Notes: a model not told the origin generated them from the sequence alone. A DNA stretch of 64,000 bases from Cupriavidus lacunae (GCF_003353055.1 NZ_QKWJ01000002.1:186001-250000); one strand, 5' to 3'. Shown: positions 1 through 9,596, counted from the first letter of the stretch. Numbers and translations: made by a program.

Positions 1-52
1 CGGCGAAGCGTCCCTGGCGGACGCTGCCAATGATGACGGAAATAACGGTCAT
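1..52 (-). CDS. NADPH-dependent FMN reductase, N-terminal fragment (runs off the window)
   Basis: Only the first 17 codons lie in the window. They read MTVISVIIGSVRQGRFA, the usual opening of the NADPH-dependent FMN reductase (SsuE/ArsH/chromate reductase-like flavodoxin fold) family, where the GS-x-R stretch binds the FMN phosphate. A GGAG ribosome site sits about 7 nt upstream of the ATG. The gene follows the pirin gene on the same strand after a gap of about 46 nt, so the two probably form one operon. Pirin plus flavin reductase next to a divergent LysR gene is a common arrangement in Burkholderiales (known context). The rest of the protein cannot be seen. Confidence 0.6.
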   Translation of the reverse strand, partial: MTVISVIIGSVRQGRFA

Positions 53-98
53 GATGTGCTCCGGTTGAGTGCAATAGCATCGGTCTGCGAAAGGCGGA

Positions 99-953
99 TC
101 AACGCACCACGCCCTTGGCGCGCAGCTCGCGACCGATGCGCGCGATCTCGCGCTCGCCCTCGATCAGCGCTGCGGGGCTGGTGTGCACCGAGTAGTAGCC
201 AAGGTGGAGATCGTGCGGATGCGGGATTGCCGTACCTAGCACGAAGCGCGCATCGGTCACCGCTTCGAATTCGATCGCCTCATCGGACTGGTCAAATACG
301 GCCAGTTCACCTTTGTCGACGGGATCGGGCGTGCGCAGGCTGCCGTCCATCACTGCGATCCAGCCGACCCGGTAGTCCCGTGGCGGCTGGCAGGTCCAGC
401 GCTGGCCGGCCTTGAGTTGCACAACGAAATAGTTGACGCCCGCAGGTGCATCAATCGGGCTGACCGCCTCGCCGCTACGGCCGAGCAGCACGCGCGCCGG
501 GCCGTCCGACGGGATGTCGTCTGCCGAAAGATGCTGGCTGAACGCGGGAGCCAGTTCGCGCCCTGGCGGCAAGGCGACCCACAGCTGGAAGGCCTTGATC
601 GGGGGCATGGCGAAGCCGGAATGCCAGACGCCACGACCGGCGCTCAGCCATTCGATGTCGCCCGCCACCATTGTTCCTTCGTGGCCGATGGATTCGGCAA
701 AGCGACCTTGCCCTTCCATCGCCAGGGTCAGCGTAGCGATGCCCGAATGCGGATGCCAGCCGAAGCCCTGCTGGCCAATCGCCTCTTGCGTATCGATGAG
801 ATCGAGAAATACAAAGGGCTTGATCATCTCGCCGACGTCGGAGGGGCTGACCATGCGGACAACCGGACCGTGCGCGTTGCCACGCGTGCGGAAGATGACG
901 TTACGGCCGACACCGGCGAGGGCGGTGGGCGGCGTTTGGATGACGGCATGCAT
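99..953 (-). CDS. Pirin family protein
   Basis: Bicupin protein of the pirin family, about 284 aa. The N-terminal cupin contains the metal-binding set GWHPHSGIATLTL (two His) followed by H and E in SIGHEGTMVAGDIEW, then GRGVWHSG and the family stretch FQLWVALPPG. The C-terminal cupin holds FVVQLKAGQRW and GELAVFDQSDEAIEFEA. Bacterial pirins act as metal-dependent quercetinases or redox-linked regulators (known of the family); the substrate here cannot be told. The start at 953 is preferred because GGAGAG lies 8 nt upstream; an upstream in-frame ATG at 983 would add ten residues. It is divergent from the LysR gene at 1174, which is its likely regulator, and probably co-transcribed with the flavin reductase that follows. 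Confidence 0.9.
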   Translation of the reverse strand: MHAVIQTPPTALAGVGRNVIFRTRGNAHGPVVRMVSPSDVGEMIKPFVFLDLIDTQEAIGQQGFGWHPHSGIATLTLAMEGQGRFAESIGHEGTMVAGDIEWLSAGRGVWHSGFAMPPIKAFQLWVALPPGRELAPAFSQHLSADDIPSDGPARVLLGRSGEAVSPIDAPAGVNYFVVQLKAGQRWTCQPPRDYRVGWIAVMDGSLRTPDPVDKGELAVFDQSDEAIEFEAVTDARFVLGTAIPHPHDLHLGYYSVHTSPAALIEGEREIARIGRELRAKGVVR

Positions 954-983
954 GGGACGCTCTCCAGCTATTTGACTTGCCAT

Positions 984-1173
984 AGATGAGGTTCTTGGTC
1001 AGGTGTCTGTATCGGTTCGCGCCGCGCGCCGGACGTGATCAACAGGATGTGGCGAGCGCGGCGCCGGGCTGACTCGTGCACGCGTCGACCTGACACCTTA
1101 AGTATGGGGACGAGAAGCGTTTCACACTAGATGGTAAAGTCGGATTGGATTCATCCATTTTTGGAGAAATATC
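984..1173. promoter_or_regulatory. Divergent intergenic region between pirin and LysR genes
   Basis: About 190 nt separate the two divergent genes. The stretch just before 1174 is A/T-rich compared with its surroundings and should hold the divergent promoters and a LysR-type operator, but no individual box stands out clearly. The LysR start is supported by a GGAG ribosome site about 8 nt upstream. Confidence 0.4.
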
Positions 1174-2097
1174 ATGCTCGATCTGAATGATCTGGCGATG
1201 TTCGTCCAGGTGGTCCGCGCCGGCAGCTTCTCCGAGGCGGCGCGCCGTCTGCGCATGCCGGCGAATACGCTGAGCCGGCGCATCGATCAACTCGAAGGGC
1301 AACTCGGCACGCGACTGCTGCATCGCTCGACACGCAAACTCGCGCCGAGCACGGAAGGCCAGGCGCTGTTCGAGCGCTATGCGCCGGCGCTGGACCAGAT
1401 CCTGGAGATCGGGCGGCTCCATGCAGATGAGCAGGCACCGTCGGGCTCGGTTCGCGTCGCCGCGATGGCAGGCCTGTTCGAACTCATGGGTATGGAATGG
1501 CTGGGCGAGTTCTACACGCGCTATCCACACATCAGCCTCGACTTCCTGCTCGACGATACGCCCACCGATCTGATCGCCGAGCGCATCGATCTGGCCTTGC
1601 GCATGGGCATCGAGACCGGTAGCGGCTATAAGGTACGTCGGCTGGCGCCGAGTGCAATGATCCTCGCGGCGAGTCCGGCCTATCTGACACGGCGCCCTGC
1701 ACCCCGCACGCTGCGTGAACTGGCCGAACACGACTGTCTGACGATTTCCAGTCGCCAGGGGCGCAACACGTGGCGTCTGCAGGGTCCACGCGGAAGTCAG
1801 GAGGTGTCGATCAACAGCCGGTTCGCGGTCAACGACATGCGAGTGCTGGCGCAGGCTTGTATCTCTGGACTGGGTATTGCGTTGTTGCCGCAGTTAATCG
1901 TTGAGCCAGTCATCGCGCAAGGGAAACTGGTGCGCGTGCTGCCGACCTATCGGCGCGCGAGCACCGGTCTCGGCCTGCAGCTCGTGTACACGAGCCGCCC
2001 GCCGGTGCCGCCCGCAGTGGCAGTCTTCGCCGAATTTCTTATGGAAAAACTGGGCGATGCGATGATAAGCCCCTCGCAGAACGATGCCAGCCGATAA
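1174..2097 (+). CDS. LysR family transcriptional regulator
   Basis: Typical 307-aa LysR protein. The winged helix-turn-helix is at residues 1-60 (MLDLNDLAMFVQVVRAGSFS, then AARRLRMPANTLSRRIDQLE and LGTRLLHRSTRKLAPS). The substrate-binding fold follows, with PHISLDFLLDDTPTDLIAERIDLALRMG characteristic of the CrgA/DsdC-like subgroup and a C-terminal CISGLGIALLPQL stretch. It lies divergently from the pirin/flavin reductase pair and by general LysR behaviour probably controls it and itself. The effector is unknown. It converges with the large cyclase/ATPase gene downstream, with about 48 nt between the stops. Confidence 0.93.
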   Translation: MLDLNDLAMFVQVVRAGSFSEAARRLRMPANTLSRRIDQLEGQLGTRLLHRSTRKLAPSTEGQALFERYAPALDQILEIGRLHADEQAPSGSVRVAAMAGLFELMGMEWLGEFYTRYPHISLDFLLDDTPTDLIAERIDLALRMGIETGSGYKVRRLAPSAMILAASPAYLTRRPAPRTLRELAEHDCLTISSRQGRNTWRLQGPRGSQEVSINSRFAVNDMRVLAQACISGLGIALLPQLIVEPVIAQGKLVRVLPTYRRASTGLGLQLVYTSRPPVPPAVAVFAEFLMEKLGDAMISPSQNDASR

Positions 2098-2145
2098 GCT
2101 CGTCACCTTGCCCATGGCGGGCGAAGCGTAAGATCTCAAGCCGGG

Positions 2146-5100
2146 TTAGCGTTGGTGTCCGACTCGCAGGGCGAGATCCTCCAGCAGCGCTTTGGCCTGC
2201 TTCCAGTCGGCGAGGTCGAGGCCCTCGGTGAAGCTGCCATGGATATCGGCTAGCGTATCGCGCGCTGCCTCCAGCTTGCCTTGCTGGCTCCACAGCCTCG
2301 CCAGGCTCAGTGTTGCCTGCAGCTCCAGCGATCTGGCACCCTGCGCACGGGCCACCGCAATTGCCTTGTGGAAGCACGCTTCAGCCTCGTGCTGGCTCGC
2401 TGGCATAGAGGGCTTGTCTTCTGCGCGCCGAAGCAGCAATTCGCCCCTGAGCCTGTGCAACCTGGCCTCATCGACCTGCTCCCCGGTTTCTTCGACCAGC
2501 ACCAGCGCCTCGGCCACCCGGTCAAGCCCGGCGACGATCTGACCGGCCTTTGCATACGCATCGGCCAGCTGGGCAAACAGACCTGGATTGCCGAGCGCCG
2601 CGCCGGTCGTCTCACATGCGCGGAGGCCATGGAGCATCCGCGCAATGCCGTCCTCATGACGTCCCTCCTGGGCCAGCGCCCAGCCCTGGAGAACGGCTCC
2701 CAACCCCAGAAAGAACGGAAGCCCCTGCTCATCCGAGACTGCGATGGCGGCTTCGGCGTACTCGCGAGTCAGTTCGAACTCGCCCCGACACTGATGGACT
2801 TCGGCCGCAAAGGTCAGGCAGAGGGCAAGGTTGTAGGCGTCAGGGCGCGTGCGGGCCAGTGCAACGGCCTTATGGCAATGCGAAAGGGCCAGATCCGGCT
2901 TGCCGAGATACCACAGGTTCCATCCAAGCGCGGCCATGGCGTGAACGGCCGGATCCCGCCCGTAACCCAGCAGAAAGTCATACTGTGTCTGGTCCGGGCG
3001 CTGCAGTTCCAGCACTTGCTCCATATGGGTGCGAGCTTCGTCCAGCATGCCAAGACGGAAAGCGGTGGCGCCCAGAGTGCGATGCGCCTCTGCGAAATGC
3101 TCAGGCTTGCGGGTCTTCGAGGCGAGGCCAAGCAGGCGATTCCCGAGCGATTTCGCGGTCTCGTACTGTGCGCGCAACTGATAGAACGTCCACAGGCCCA
3201 ATAGCGCGGAGAAGATGTATTGGGTTTGCCCTTCGAGCTCGCACAGTGCCAGCGCACGCTTGTAGTTGGATTCCACCTCCGGGGAAGCCTGGCCTCGCGC
3301 GGCCGCCAGGGCCGGGCCGAGAGTCAGCCGCAGCGTAAGCTCCTGGCGCGCGCCTTCCGGGCTGTCGGGCGACTGCTTCTGCAGCTCGATGGCTGCCGAG
3401 AGCTGGCGGACCGCTTCCGTCAGGGCGGAACGCTGCAGGGCTTGCTGGCCGGCGCAGTGCAGATAGTTGACAGCCTTCGGGATGTTGCCGCTGTGGCTGT
3501 AGTGGTGAGCGAGCTCGCTGCAATAGTCCTTCAGGCGAGTCTGGAACAGCGTTTCGATGGCTTGTGCAGTGCGTTCGTGCAGCGCGCGGCGACGCTCCGT
3601 CAGCAGCGAGTTGCCAGCGACTTCCTGGGTCAGGGCGTGCTTGAATGCATACTCGATCTCTGGGTAGGCGGGGCGCTCGTAGATGAAATCCGCCGCTTGC
3701 AGGTCCGACAGGAGCGGGCGCAGCTTGTCTTCGGCGAGTGCGGTGATGTGCTGAACCAGCGTCAGGGGAAAATCCTTCCCGACCACGGCCAGTGTTTGCA
3801 GCAGTTCCTTGTGCCCGAAGGGGAGTCGGTCGATGCGGGCGGCGAGCACCCCCTGTACAGTCGTCGGGATGTGCAAAAGAGCGGGAGCTTCGTCGACGCG
3901 GTAACTGCCAGGCTGGCCGAGCAGGGTGCCTTCCTCAAAAAGGGTCTGGACGACTTCTTCCATGAAGAATGGATTGCCTTCGGTCTTCTCCAGGATGAGC
4001 CGCTTAAGCGAAACGAGGCTGCGGTCATCGCCGAGCAGGGCGGTCAGCAGGCCCTGGGCCTCAGCCGGCCCCAGGGGCTCCAGGTGCAATTGTGTGTAGT
4101 CGCGCCTGGTGCCCCAGTCATGGGTATGCTCCGGCCGGTAGTTGACCAGCAAGACGATCCGCGCATCTGGCACCGAATCGACGAAGTGGTTGAGGAACGC
4201 ATTGGTTTCGCTATCCAACCATTGAAGGTCTTCGAAAACAAGCTGTAGTGGCTGATTGAGGCTTTCACGGATCAGCAGGCTTGCTATCGCATCAAACGTT
4301 CGCTTGCGCCGGATCGTCGTGTCCATGTCGGACAGTGCCGAACCGGGCTCAGTGATGCCAAACAGGTAGAGCAGGTATGGCAGGTGGTCTTCCAGCGAGC
4401 GCTCCAACGTAAGCAGCCGCCCCGTGACCTTTTCGCGGCAACTGCGGTCACTATCTGCCGAGGCAATCTGGAAATAGCTTTTCAGGAGCTCAATCAACGG
4501 CAGATAGGCGAAGGCCTTGCCGTGCGACACCGAGAAAGTCTCCAGCAACAGGCAGCCTTGACGTGTTCGCGCCTTGAACTCGTGGAACAGCCGGGACTTT
4601 CCCACCCCGGCTTCCCCCTGCACGCCGACGATTTGTCCGTGTCCCGTCTTGGCCAGATCCAGGGCGTTCTGCAGTGTCTGCATCTCATCCTGGCGACCGA
4701 CAAACCGTGCCAGTCCGCGGTGCGCCGCCACCTGAAGGCGCGTGCGCAAGGCCCCGGGACCCTGTACCTCATACACTTCGAGAGGATCCCGGACACCCTT
4801 GACCTGTGTGGTCCCCAGGGCTTTGAACTCGAAGTACCCCTCTGCCAGCTTGTATGTCGACGCACTCACCAGGGTCGACGCCGGCCTGGCCATGCCTTCC
4901 ATCCTTGACGCAATGTGGATAGTGTGGCCTACCGGATCGTAGTCGGTGTGCAGGTCGTCCTTGCGGATCGAGCGCACAACGACCTCTCCGGAGTGGATGC
5001 CGACCCGGATCTCCAGCGGAACGCCCCGGTCCAGGCGAACCCGGTCACTGTGGCGGCGCATCGCCTCCTGCATGCGCAGCGCCGCGTACAGGGCTCGCAG

Positions 5101-5595
5101 CGCATGGTCCTCGTGGGCAATGGGGGCGCCGAACAGTGCCAGGATACCGTCGCCCAGAAACTTGGCGACATAGCCTTCATAGTGGTGCACGGCCTCCATC
5201 ATCAGTGTCACCACGGGATCGATCAGGCTACGCGCCTCCTCGGGATCCAGGTCCTGGATCAACGCCGTCGAGCCAGCCATATCGGCGAACAGCGCAGTGA
5301 TGGTCTTGCGTTCACCGAAGGTCCCGCCCCTGGCTTCCATCGCCTCCAGCTCAGCCAGGATACGCGCTGCCAGATGAGGGGGCGTGTAGTGAACCGGAGC
5401 CAGGCCTTTGGCGTCAGGCACTTCAGGCGTCCCTGAAGTGAAATCGTTCAGGGACCCGCCACAGGCGCGGCAGAATTTTGCAATGGGGCTGGCCTCTGCG
5501 CCGCAACTGGGGCACCTTCGTACCAGCCTGGCGCCGCACGCCTCGCAGAAGTTCCCCGGCGCGAGGTTCTCGAAGCCACAATTCGCGCAGCGCAT
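2146..5595 (-). CDS. Zinc-ribbon / class III adenylate-guanylate cyclase / AAA ATPase / TPR signalling protein
   Basis: A 1149-aa multidomain protein. Residues 1-50 carry paired zinc ribbons (CANCGFENLAPGNFCEACG and CPSCGAEASPIAKFCRACG). Residues about 95-280 are a class III nucleotide cyclase domain with metal-binding aspartates in ITALFADMAGSTALI and KFLGDGILALFGAP, and the strand EIRVGIHSGEVVV. A predicted ATPase follows with Walker A GVQGEAGVGKSRL and Walker B LQLVFEDLQWLDSE. The remaining C-terminal half is helical with TPR-like repeats. Related proteins pair a cyclase with a STAND-type ATPase and TPR sensor (known architecture). Whether it makes cAMP or cGMP cannot be decided from the sequence. 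It stands alone, with a TetR gene upstream on the same strand. Confidence 0.93.
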   Translation of the reverse strand: MRCANCGFENLAPGNFCEACGARLVRRCPSCGAEASPIAKFCRACGGSLNDFTSGTPEVPDAKGLAPVHYTPPHLAARILAELEAMEARGGTFGERKTITALFADMAGSTALIQDLDPEEARSLIDPVVTLMMEAVHHYEGYVAKFLGDGILALFGAPIAHEDHALRALYAALRMQEAMRRHSDRVRLDRGVPLEIRVGIHSGEVVVRSIRKDDLHTDYDPVGHTIHIASRMEGMARPASTLVSASTYKLAEGYFEFKALGTTQVKGVRDPLEVYEVQGPGALRTRLQVAAHRGLARFVGRQDEMQTLQNALDLAKTGHGQIVGVQGEAGVGKSRLFHEFKARTRQGCLLLETFSVSHGKAFAYLPLIELLKSYFQIASADSDRSCREKVTGRLLTLERSLEDHLPYLLYLFGITEPGSALSDMDTTIRRKRTFDAIASLLIRESLNQPLQLVFEDLQWLDSETNAFLNHFVDSVPDARIVLLVNYRPEHTHDWGTRRDYTQLHLEPLGPAEAQGLLTALLGDDRSLVSLKRLILEKTEGNPFFMEEVVQTLFEEGTLLGQPGSYRVDEAPALLHIPTTVQGVLAARIDRLPFGHKELLQTLAVVGKDFPLTLVQHITALAEDKLRPLLSDLQAADFIYERPAYPEIEYAFKHALTQEVAGNSLLTERRRALHERTAQAIETLFQTRLKDYCSELAHHYSHSGNIPKAVNYLHCAGQQALQRSALTEAVRQLSAAIELQKQSPDSPEGARQELTLRLTLGPALAAARGQASPEVESNYKRALALCELEGQTQYIFSALLGLWTFYQLRAQYETAKSLGNRLLGLASKTRKPEHFAEAHRTLGATAFRLGMLDEARTHMEQVLELQRPDQTQYDFLLGYGRDPAVHAMAALGWNLWYLGKPDLALSHCHKAVALARTRPDAYNLALCLTFAAEVHQCRGEFELTREYAEAAIAVSDEQGLPFFLGLGAVLQGWALAQEGRHEDGIARMLHGLRACETTGAALGNPGLFAQLADAYAKAGQIVAGLDRVAEALVLVEETGEQVDEARLHRLRGELLLRRAEDKPSMPASQHEAEACFHKAIAVARAQGARSLELQATLSLARLWSQQGKLEAARDTLADIHGSFTEGLDLADWKQAKALLEDLALRVGHQR

Positions 5596-5699
5596 GATGC
5601 CCCCCTCACCGTCCTCGCACGTTCTGGATCATTAGAGGCTTGATCGGCCGGCGTGGCAAGCCAGGCCTTGCGCCAGCCTCCAGAACCACGAGAACCCGG

Positions 5700-6491
5700 T
5701 CAGCTGCGCATTGCCTTCTTGGTAACGGGGCGTTTGTCGTTCGGCTCGGAGGTTTGGCGAGAAAGTATCTTCTCAGTGTCACCCGGCTTTGGCTTGACCA
5801 TGCGCAGGGCGCTGGGCTGGCCTCCGAACAGCAGCTTCTCAACCGTGCTCCAATAGGCGTCGACGACGGCGGGGTCGGAAGCGGAAAGCTTGCTGGTCGC
5901 CAGCATTTCCGAGCCAAAAGTGGAAAGTGTCGATGTCAGGCTGATCATCAGATAGTGGAGGATGACCGGATCTACGTCAGGCAAGACTCCTTCCCCCTGT
6001 GCTTCGCGGATTTGCGGCAGCACCCCGACGATCAGCGGCCGGAGTATCGTATCCGCGAGCCATTGAAGCCGCGGACTGTACTCGAGGATTTCCTGAAGCA
6101 TGAAGCGATGAAACTCGGGGAAATCCACCGTAAATTTGAACAGGGCACGGTACAACAGCCTCACCCGCTCCGCGGCGCTGACGGGTGGGGCATCTGCCAG
6201 ATATCCCTCCCACTCCAGGCGGATACGATCGAACACATGTTCGGCTACCGCCTCCCAGAGGATATCTTTGGTTCGGTAATGGTAAGTGATCAACGGATGT
6301 TGCAATCCGATCCGGTCTGCGATTCTGCGGATGCTTGCAGCCTCGAATCCCTTCACGGCGAACTCGGAAAGTGCTGCATTCAGGATCGCTGAGCGCGTGT
6401 CCTGCGCGCGCTGCTGTTCTGCCCGCTGGAGCTCTGGCGGTCGCCGGCCCTTCCTGGCCTGGCCCTGCGTGGAATCCGTATCTCGCGCCAT
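5700..6491 (-). CDS. TetR/AcrR family transcriptional regulator
   Basis: 263-aa TetR-type repressor. The N-terminal helix-turn-helix lies in RSAILNAALSEFAVKGFEAA followed by SIRRIADRIGLQHPLITYHY, with K-DILWEAV after it, the normal layout of the DNA-binding domain. The C-terminal ligand domain is diverged as expected. The start at 6491 is chosen because AGGAGG lies 7 nt upstream; an earlier ATG at 6518 lacks this. It is divergent from the MFS permease gene at 7180 that opens the aromatic catabolic cluster, so it is the likely local regulator (inference). A pseudo-palindrome at 7109-7127 in the gap is a candidate operator. Confidence 0.9.
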   Translation of the reverse strand: MARDTDSTQGQARKGRRPPELQRAEQQRAQDTRSAILNAALSEFAVKGFEAASIRRIADRIGLQHPLITYHYRTKDILWEAVAEHVFDRIRLEWEGYLADAPPVSAAERVRLLYRALFKFTVDFPEFHRFMLQEILEYSPRLQWLADTILRPLIVGVLPQIREAQGEGVLPDVDPVILHYLMISLTSTLSTFGSEMLATSKLSASDPAVVDAYWSTVEKLLFGGQPSALRMVKPKPGDTEKILSRQTSEPNDKRPVTKKAMRS

Positions 6492-7179
6492 CTGTCCTCC
6501 TGAGTAAAGTTTCCCCATCGGCGTACCGGTGGCTGGCGTTCGACTCGAACACCCAAACGATGCTGCCGCCGGTTGAAGGCCGCGGCCGCGTACGCTTTAC
6601 GGACGTATTATATAAAGATCGGCGCACCGCGCTCGTTATTGAGGTTGGATCGTCGTTGCTGCCCGCATACCGCTGGAAGGCAGCAACCGCAACAAGCGGA
6701 AACAACCGGTGCCAGCCGCACGAATCGCTATCGTCACAATGATCCCCTCCGGGCCAACCCCCGTCCAGGCCCGGTGATCGGTTCTACACCAGCCCCGCCA
6801 CGCATGGAACGGATGCGATGAACGGGGCTCCGGCACACCAGGCTGGATGCGAGCCTGCATGGCCGCGAGTGCGGCAGGCCAGTTCCCGCGCCCCAGAGTA
6901 CACCGCTACATCGCCGCTTCCTTCCAAAGGAGGCGCCAGCCACGCCCGCTCGCGCAGCGTTCCGACCTCCTGACGCAAAGCTGTCCGGCTTCGTTAAGTA
7001 CTTACAGACTTCATGGCACTTACGAGACGCGGGTCGTCGGGCTTTCATGTCAGCGGCGAGTGCGCAAAAAGGCCATAGGGATAGCCCCACCCACACAAAG
7101 CTTTACGAGTGGTAAATTTATTACTACTCTGACTGCAGGTCGGTTTCCCCAACCATCCCCAGCTCTTCAAGGAAAGGCA
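6492..7179. other. Intergenic region of about 690 nt, no gene seen
   Basis: No convincing coding region was found on either strand. The DNA contains an A/T-rich stretch near 6600-6620 that could hold the TetR gene promoter, a perfect 10-bp palindrome TAAGTACTTA at 6995-7004, and the operator-like pseudo-palindrome at 7109-7127 described separately. The gap is unusually long for this densely packed region and could contain a degraded gene that is no longer recognisable. Confidence 0.45.
7109..7127. promoter_or_regulatory. Operator-like pseudo-palindrome upstream of the MFS permease
   Basis: GTGGTAA-N5-TTACTAC: the two arms match at six of seven positions. It lies 53 nt upstream of the permease start codon in the gap between the divergent TetR gene and the catabolic cluster, the place expected for a TetR operator. 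The assignment to the neighbouring TetR protein is inference. Confidence 0.45.
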
Positions 7180-8562
7180 ATGGAAAGTACAGAAGATGTT
7201 CGTCGCGACATGCGTGAATTCCTCGATCGAATGCCGATGGGGAAAAAGCAATGGGCGGTCTTTCTGGTCTGCTTTGCAGCGACCGCGATCGAGGGCTTTG
7301 ACACCATTGTGATTGGATTCATCGCGCCGGCCATCAGCCAGAGCTGGAAGCTCTCTAGCGCAGCGCTATCGCCGCTGATCGCATTCGGACTATTTGGCTT
7401 GCTGATTGGCTCGATTGTTGGTGGCACGCTGGCCGATCGCGTTGGACGCAGGGCAGTGAGCATTGTGGCGATCGCGTGGTTTGGCATTGCGGGCATCGCG
7501 TCCTGCGAGTCTCAATCGATCGTCCAGCTTATTTCCTGGCGATTCATCACCGGGCTGGGCATCGGCGCTGCGATGCCTGCGACCTCGGCTCTCGTTGCGG
7601 AGTTTAGTCCAGGCCGTTCGCGCTCCGCGATGCTCGCATCAATGTATTGCGGCTTTCTCTTCGGCGCCGCTGCTGCTGGCTTTGTGACCTCCTTCGCCAT
7701 TGGTGCACTGGGTTGGAGAGGCATGCTCCTCTTGAGTGGTGTTATGCCCCTTGGCGTCGTGATCCTGCTGATATGGCAGGTTCCTGAGTCCCCGCTCTTT
7801 CTGGTAGCAAGCAACAAGTCCGGCACAGTGGTGAGGCGAGTCGTGGCAAAGATGTTCCCGTCGGTGGATTGTTCGGGCATGCGCTTCTTTCTGGCGGCGC
7901 CGAGCGGGAAGCGGTCTGGAATCCGCGCGCTTCTGGGGAAGGAGTATCGACTCGGAACTCTCCTCACGTGGTTTGCCGAATTCGCGGGCTACCTGGTGTT
8001 CTTCCTGATCGGAAGTTGGCTGCCGACGCACTTGAAGCAGGCTGGTCTATCGATGCACGATGCCTCGCAATTGTCCTCGATGTTCCAGTTCGGCGCGCTT
8101 GGCGGGGCGATCCTGTTCGCCATCCTGGTTCGCCGGTTTAACGTCGCCGCGGTCATCTCAGCCGCGTTTGGCGCAGGTTCGGTGCTGATCGTAGCGCTCG
8201 GCATGTCAGAAACAGCGCCCTGGTATGCGGCCGTGGTCTTCCTCGCGGGGCTGGCTATCGGAGGCCCGCTGATCTGCGTCAACACCATACCGGGAATCTT
8301 CTATCCCACTGCGTTTCGTGCGGCGGGCGGTGGCTGGACGGTCTCGATCGGCAGACTCGGTTCGATTATCGGTTCGGCACTGATCGGCGTGATCGTCATT
8401 TCGAATCTTCCTTATCTGCTGGTATGCATCGTCTTGTCGGTACCGCTCTTGCTGGCTTGTGGAAGCATGATTGCCATGGCGCGTGTCCTCGCTGAACAAC
8501 CGAAATTGGGCAGCATGCTGGCAGAGAATATCGGACCCGCATCAACCATTGCGACCGAATAA
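7180..8562 (+). CDS. MFS transporter, aromatic acid:H+ symporter (AAHS) type
   Basis: A 460-aa, 12-helix major facilitator. The first helix has GFDTIVIGFIAP, like the acidic-residue motif of PcaK/BenK-type aromatic acid permeases, and the loop 2-3 signature appears as GGTLADRVGRR. The start at 7180 follows AAGGAAAGG. Codons upstream stay open but have no ribosome site. It should import an aromatic acid across the inner membrane for the enzymes encoded just downstream. It is divergent from the TetR gene and 75 nt upstream of the amidohydrolase gene. The substrate is not determined by the sequence; the neighbouring decarboxylase and hydroxylase point to a hydroxylated or methylated benzoate (inference). 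Confidence 0.9.
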   Translation: MESTEDVRRDMREFLDRMPMGKKQWAVFLVCFAATAIEGFDTIVIGFIAPAISQSWKLSSAALSPLIAFGLFGLLIGSIVGGTLADRVGRRAVSIVAIAWFGIAGIASCESQSIVQLISWRFITGLGIGAAMPATSALVAEFSPGRSRSAMLASMYCGFLFGAAAAGFVTSFAIGALGWRGMLLLSGVMPLGVVILLIWQVPESPLFLVASNKSGTVVRRVVAKMFPSVDCSGMRFFLAAPSGKRSGIRALLGKEYRLGTLLTWFAEFAGYLVFFLIGSWLPTHLKQAGLSMHDASQLSSMFQFGALGGAILFAILVRRFNVAAVISAAFGAGSVLIVALGMSETAPWYAAVVFLAGLAIGGPLICVNTIPGIFYPTAFRAAGGGWTVSIGRLGSIIGSALIGVIVISNLPYLLVCIVLSVPLLLACGSMIAMARVLAEQPKLGSMLAENIGPASTIATE

Positions 8563-8637
8563 AAACATACGAGATTCCTGGTGGCATTGCATGCTGATCA
8601 AACCGATCAATGCCATTAATCCCTGGAGGCAAAGATA

Positions 8638-9561
8638 ATGTCAAAACGAAAAATCGACACGCATCAGCACTTTCTGCCCAAGCTGTACGTGGACGCCGTA
8701 GGACTGGACTTGTTGAATGCGGCGATGCCGGGTGGTGTTGCGCCTACCTGGTCTGAAGAGGCAGCCATCGCAATGATGGATGAGAACGGGATTGATGAAG
8801 GCATCCTGTCTATCTCGTCCGGGCCGGCCCTTCCAGACGCGGCCACGCTGCTGAGGAAATGCAACGACCTCGCTGCAGACCTCCGGTCCCGCTTCAACGG
8901 CCGGTTCGGCTCCTTTGCGAGCCTGCCGCTTCCAGACGTCGACGCGGCATTGAAGGAGGTTGGCTACTGTCTCGATGAGTTGAAGGTTGATGGTTTTATC
9001 CTGTTCACCAACTACGACGGAAAGTACCTTGGCGACGACCATTTCACGCCATTGCTGGAGGAGCTTGACAGGCGCGGGGCGGTTGTTTTCATTCACCCCA
9101 ATCAGCCGCCGCACGACATTCCGTCAGTCGCTCCGGCGTCAGTCCTTGAGTATCCCTTCGAGACAACGCGTACCGCCACAAGCCTGATCATGTCAGGGGC
9201 GATCAGCCGCTACAGGAACGTCCGGTTCATTCTCTCGCACGCGGGAGGGACGTTGCCTTTTCTTGTGCCCCGGCTCGCGCTCTCCATTTCCATGATGCCG
9301 TCGGTGGCCGAGCGCGTGGGTGACCCGCTCGCGGCAGTCAGATCCTTTTACTTTGACACCGCGCTGTCCGCTGGTAACCCGGCCCTGGCTTCGCTTGCGC
9401 AGGTGGCGGACCCTGAGCGCATCCTCTTTGGAACGGATTTTCCATTCGCGCCGACAAGCGCCATCCGGCGTTTTGGATCGGTATTGGATGGCATCGAGAT
9501 CCCCGGGATCGAGATGACAAAGGTGTACGGCGAGAACGCCGCCCGGCTGCTTGGCCGCTAG
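8638..9561 (+). CDS. Amidohydrolase-2 family metal-dependent (de)carboxylase/hydrolase
   Basis: 307-aa TIM-barrel protein of the amidohydrolase 2 (ACMSD-like) family. Metal ligands are visible: His9 and His11 in IDTHQHFLP, a His in VVFIHPNQPP, a His in FILSHAGG and the terminal Asp in ILFGTDFPF. Members with this architecture include gamma-resorcylate, 6-methylsalicylate and 2-amino-3-carboxymuconate-semialdehyde decarboxylases (known). CTGGAGG lies 11 nt before the ATG. Position between an aromatic acid permease and an aromatic hydroxylase/ring-cleavage pair favours a role as an aromatic-acid decarboxylase, but a hydrolytic role is also possible. No gene symbol is given because the substrate is unknown. 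Confidence 0.88.
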   Translation: MSKRKIDTHQHFLPKLYVDAVGLDLLNAAMPGGVAPTWSEEAAIAMMDENGIDEGILSISSGPALPDAATLLRKCNDLAADLRSRFNGRFGSFASLPLPDVDAALKEVGYCLDELKVDGFILFTNYDGKYLGDDHFTPLLEELDRRGAVVFIHPNQPPHDIPSVAPASVLEYPFETTRTATSLIMSGAISRYRNVRFILSHAGGTLPFLVPRLALSISMMPSVAERVGDPLAAVRSFYFDTALSAGNPALASLAQVADPERILFGTDFPFAPTSAIRRFGSVLDGIEIPGIEMTKVYGENAARLLGR

Positions 9562-9596
9562 CTGTAAGCGGGCCTGGAGGAGGGTCCGTGATCGCA

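Noticed and set aside
56-415. 119-codon open frame on the plus strand at the window start
   Set aside because: Antisense to the pirin gene and Arg-rich without motifs.
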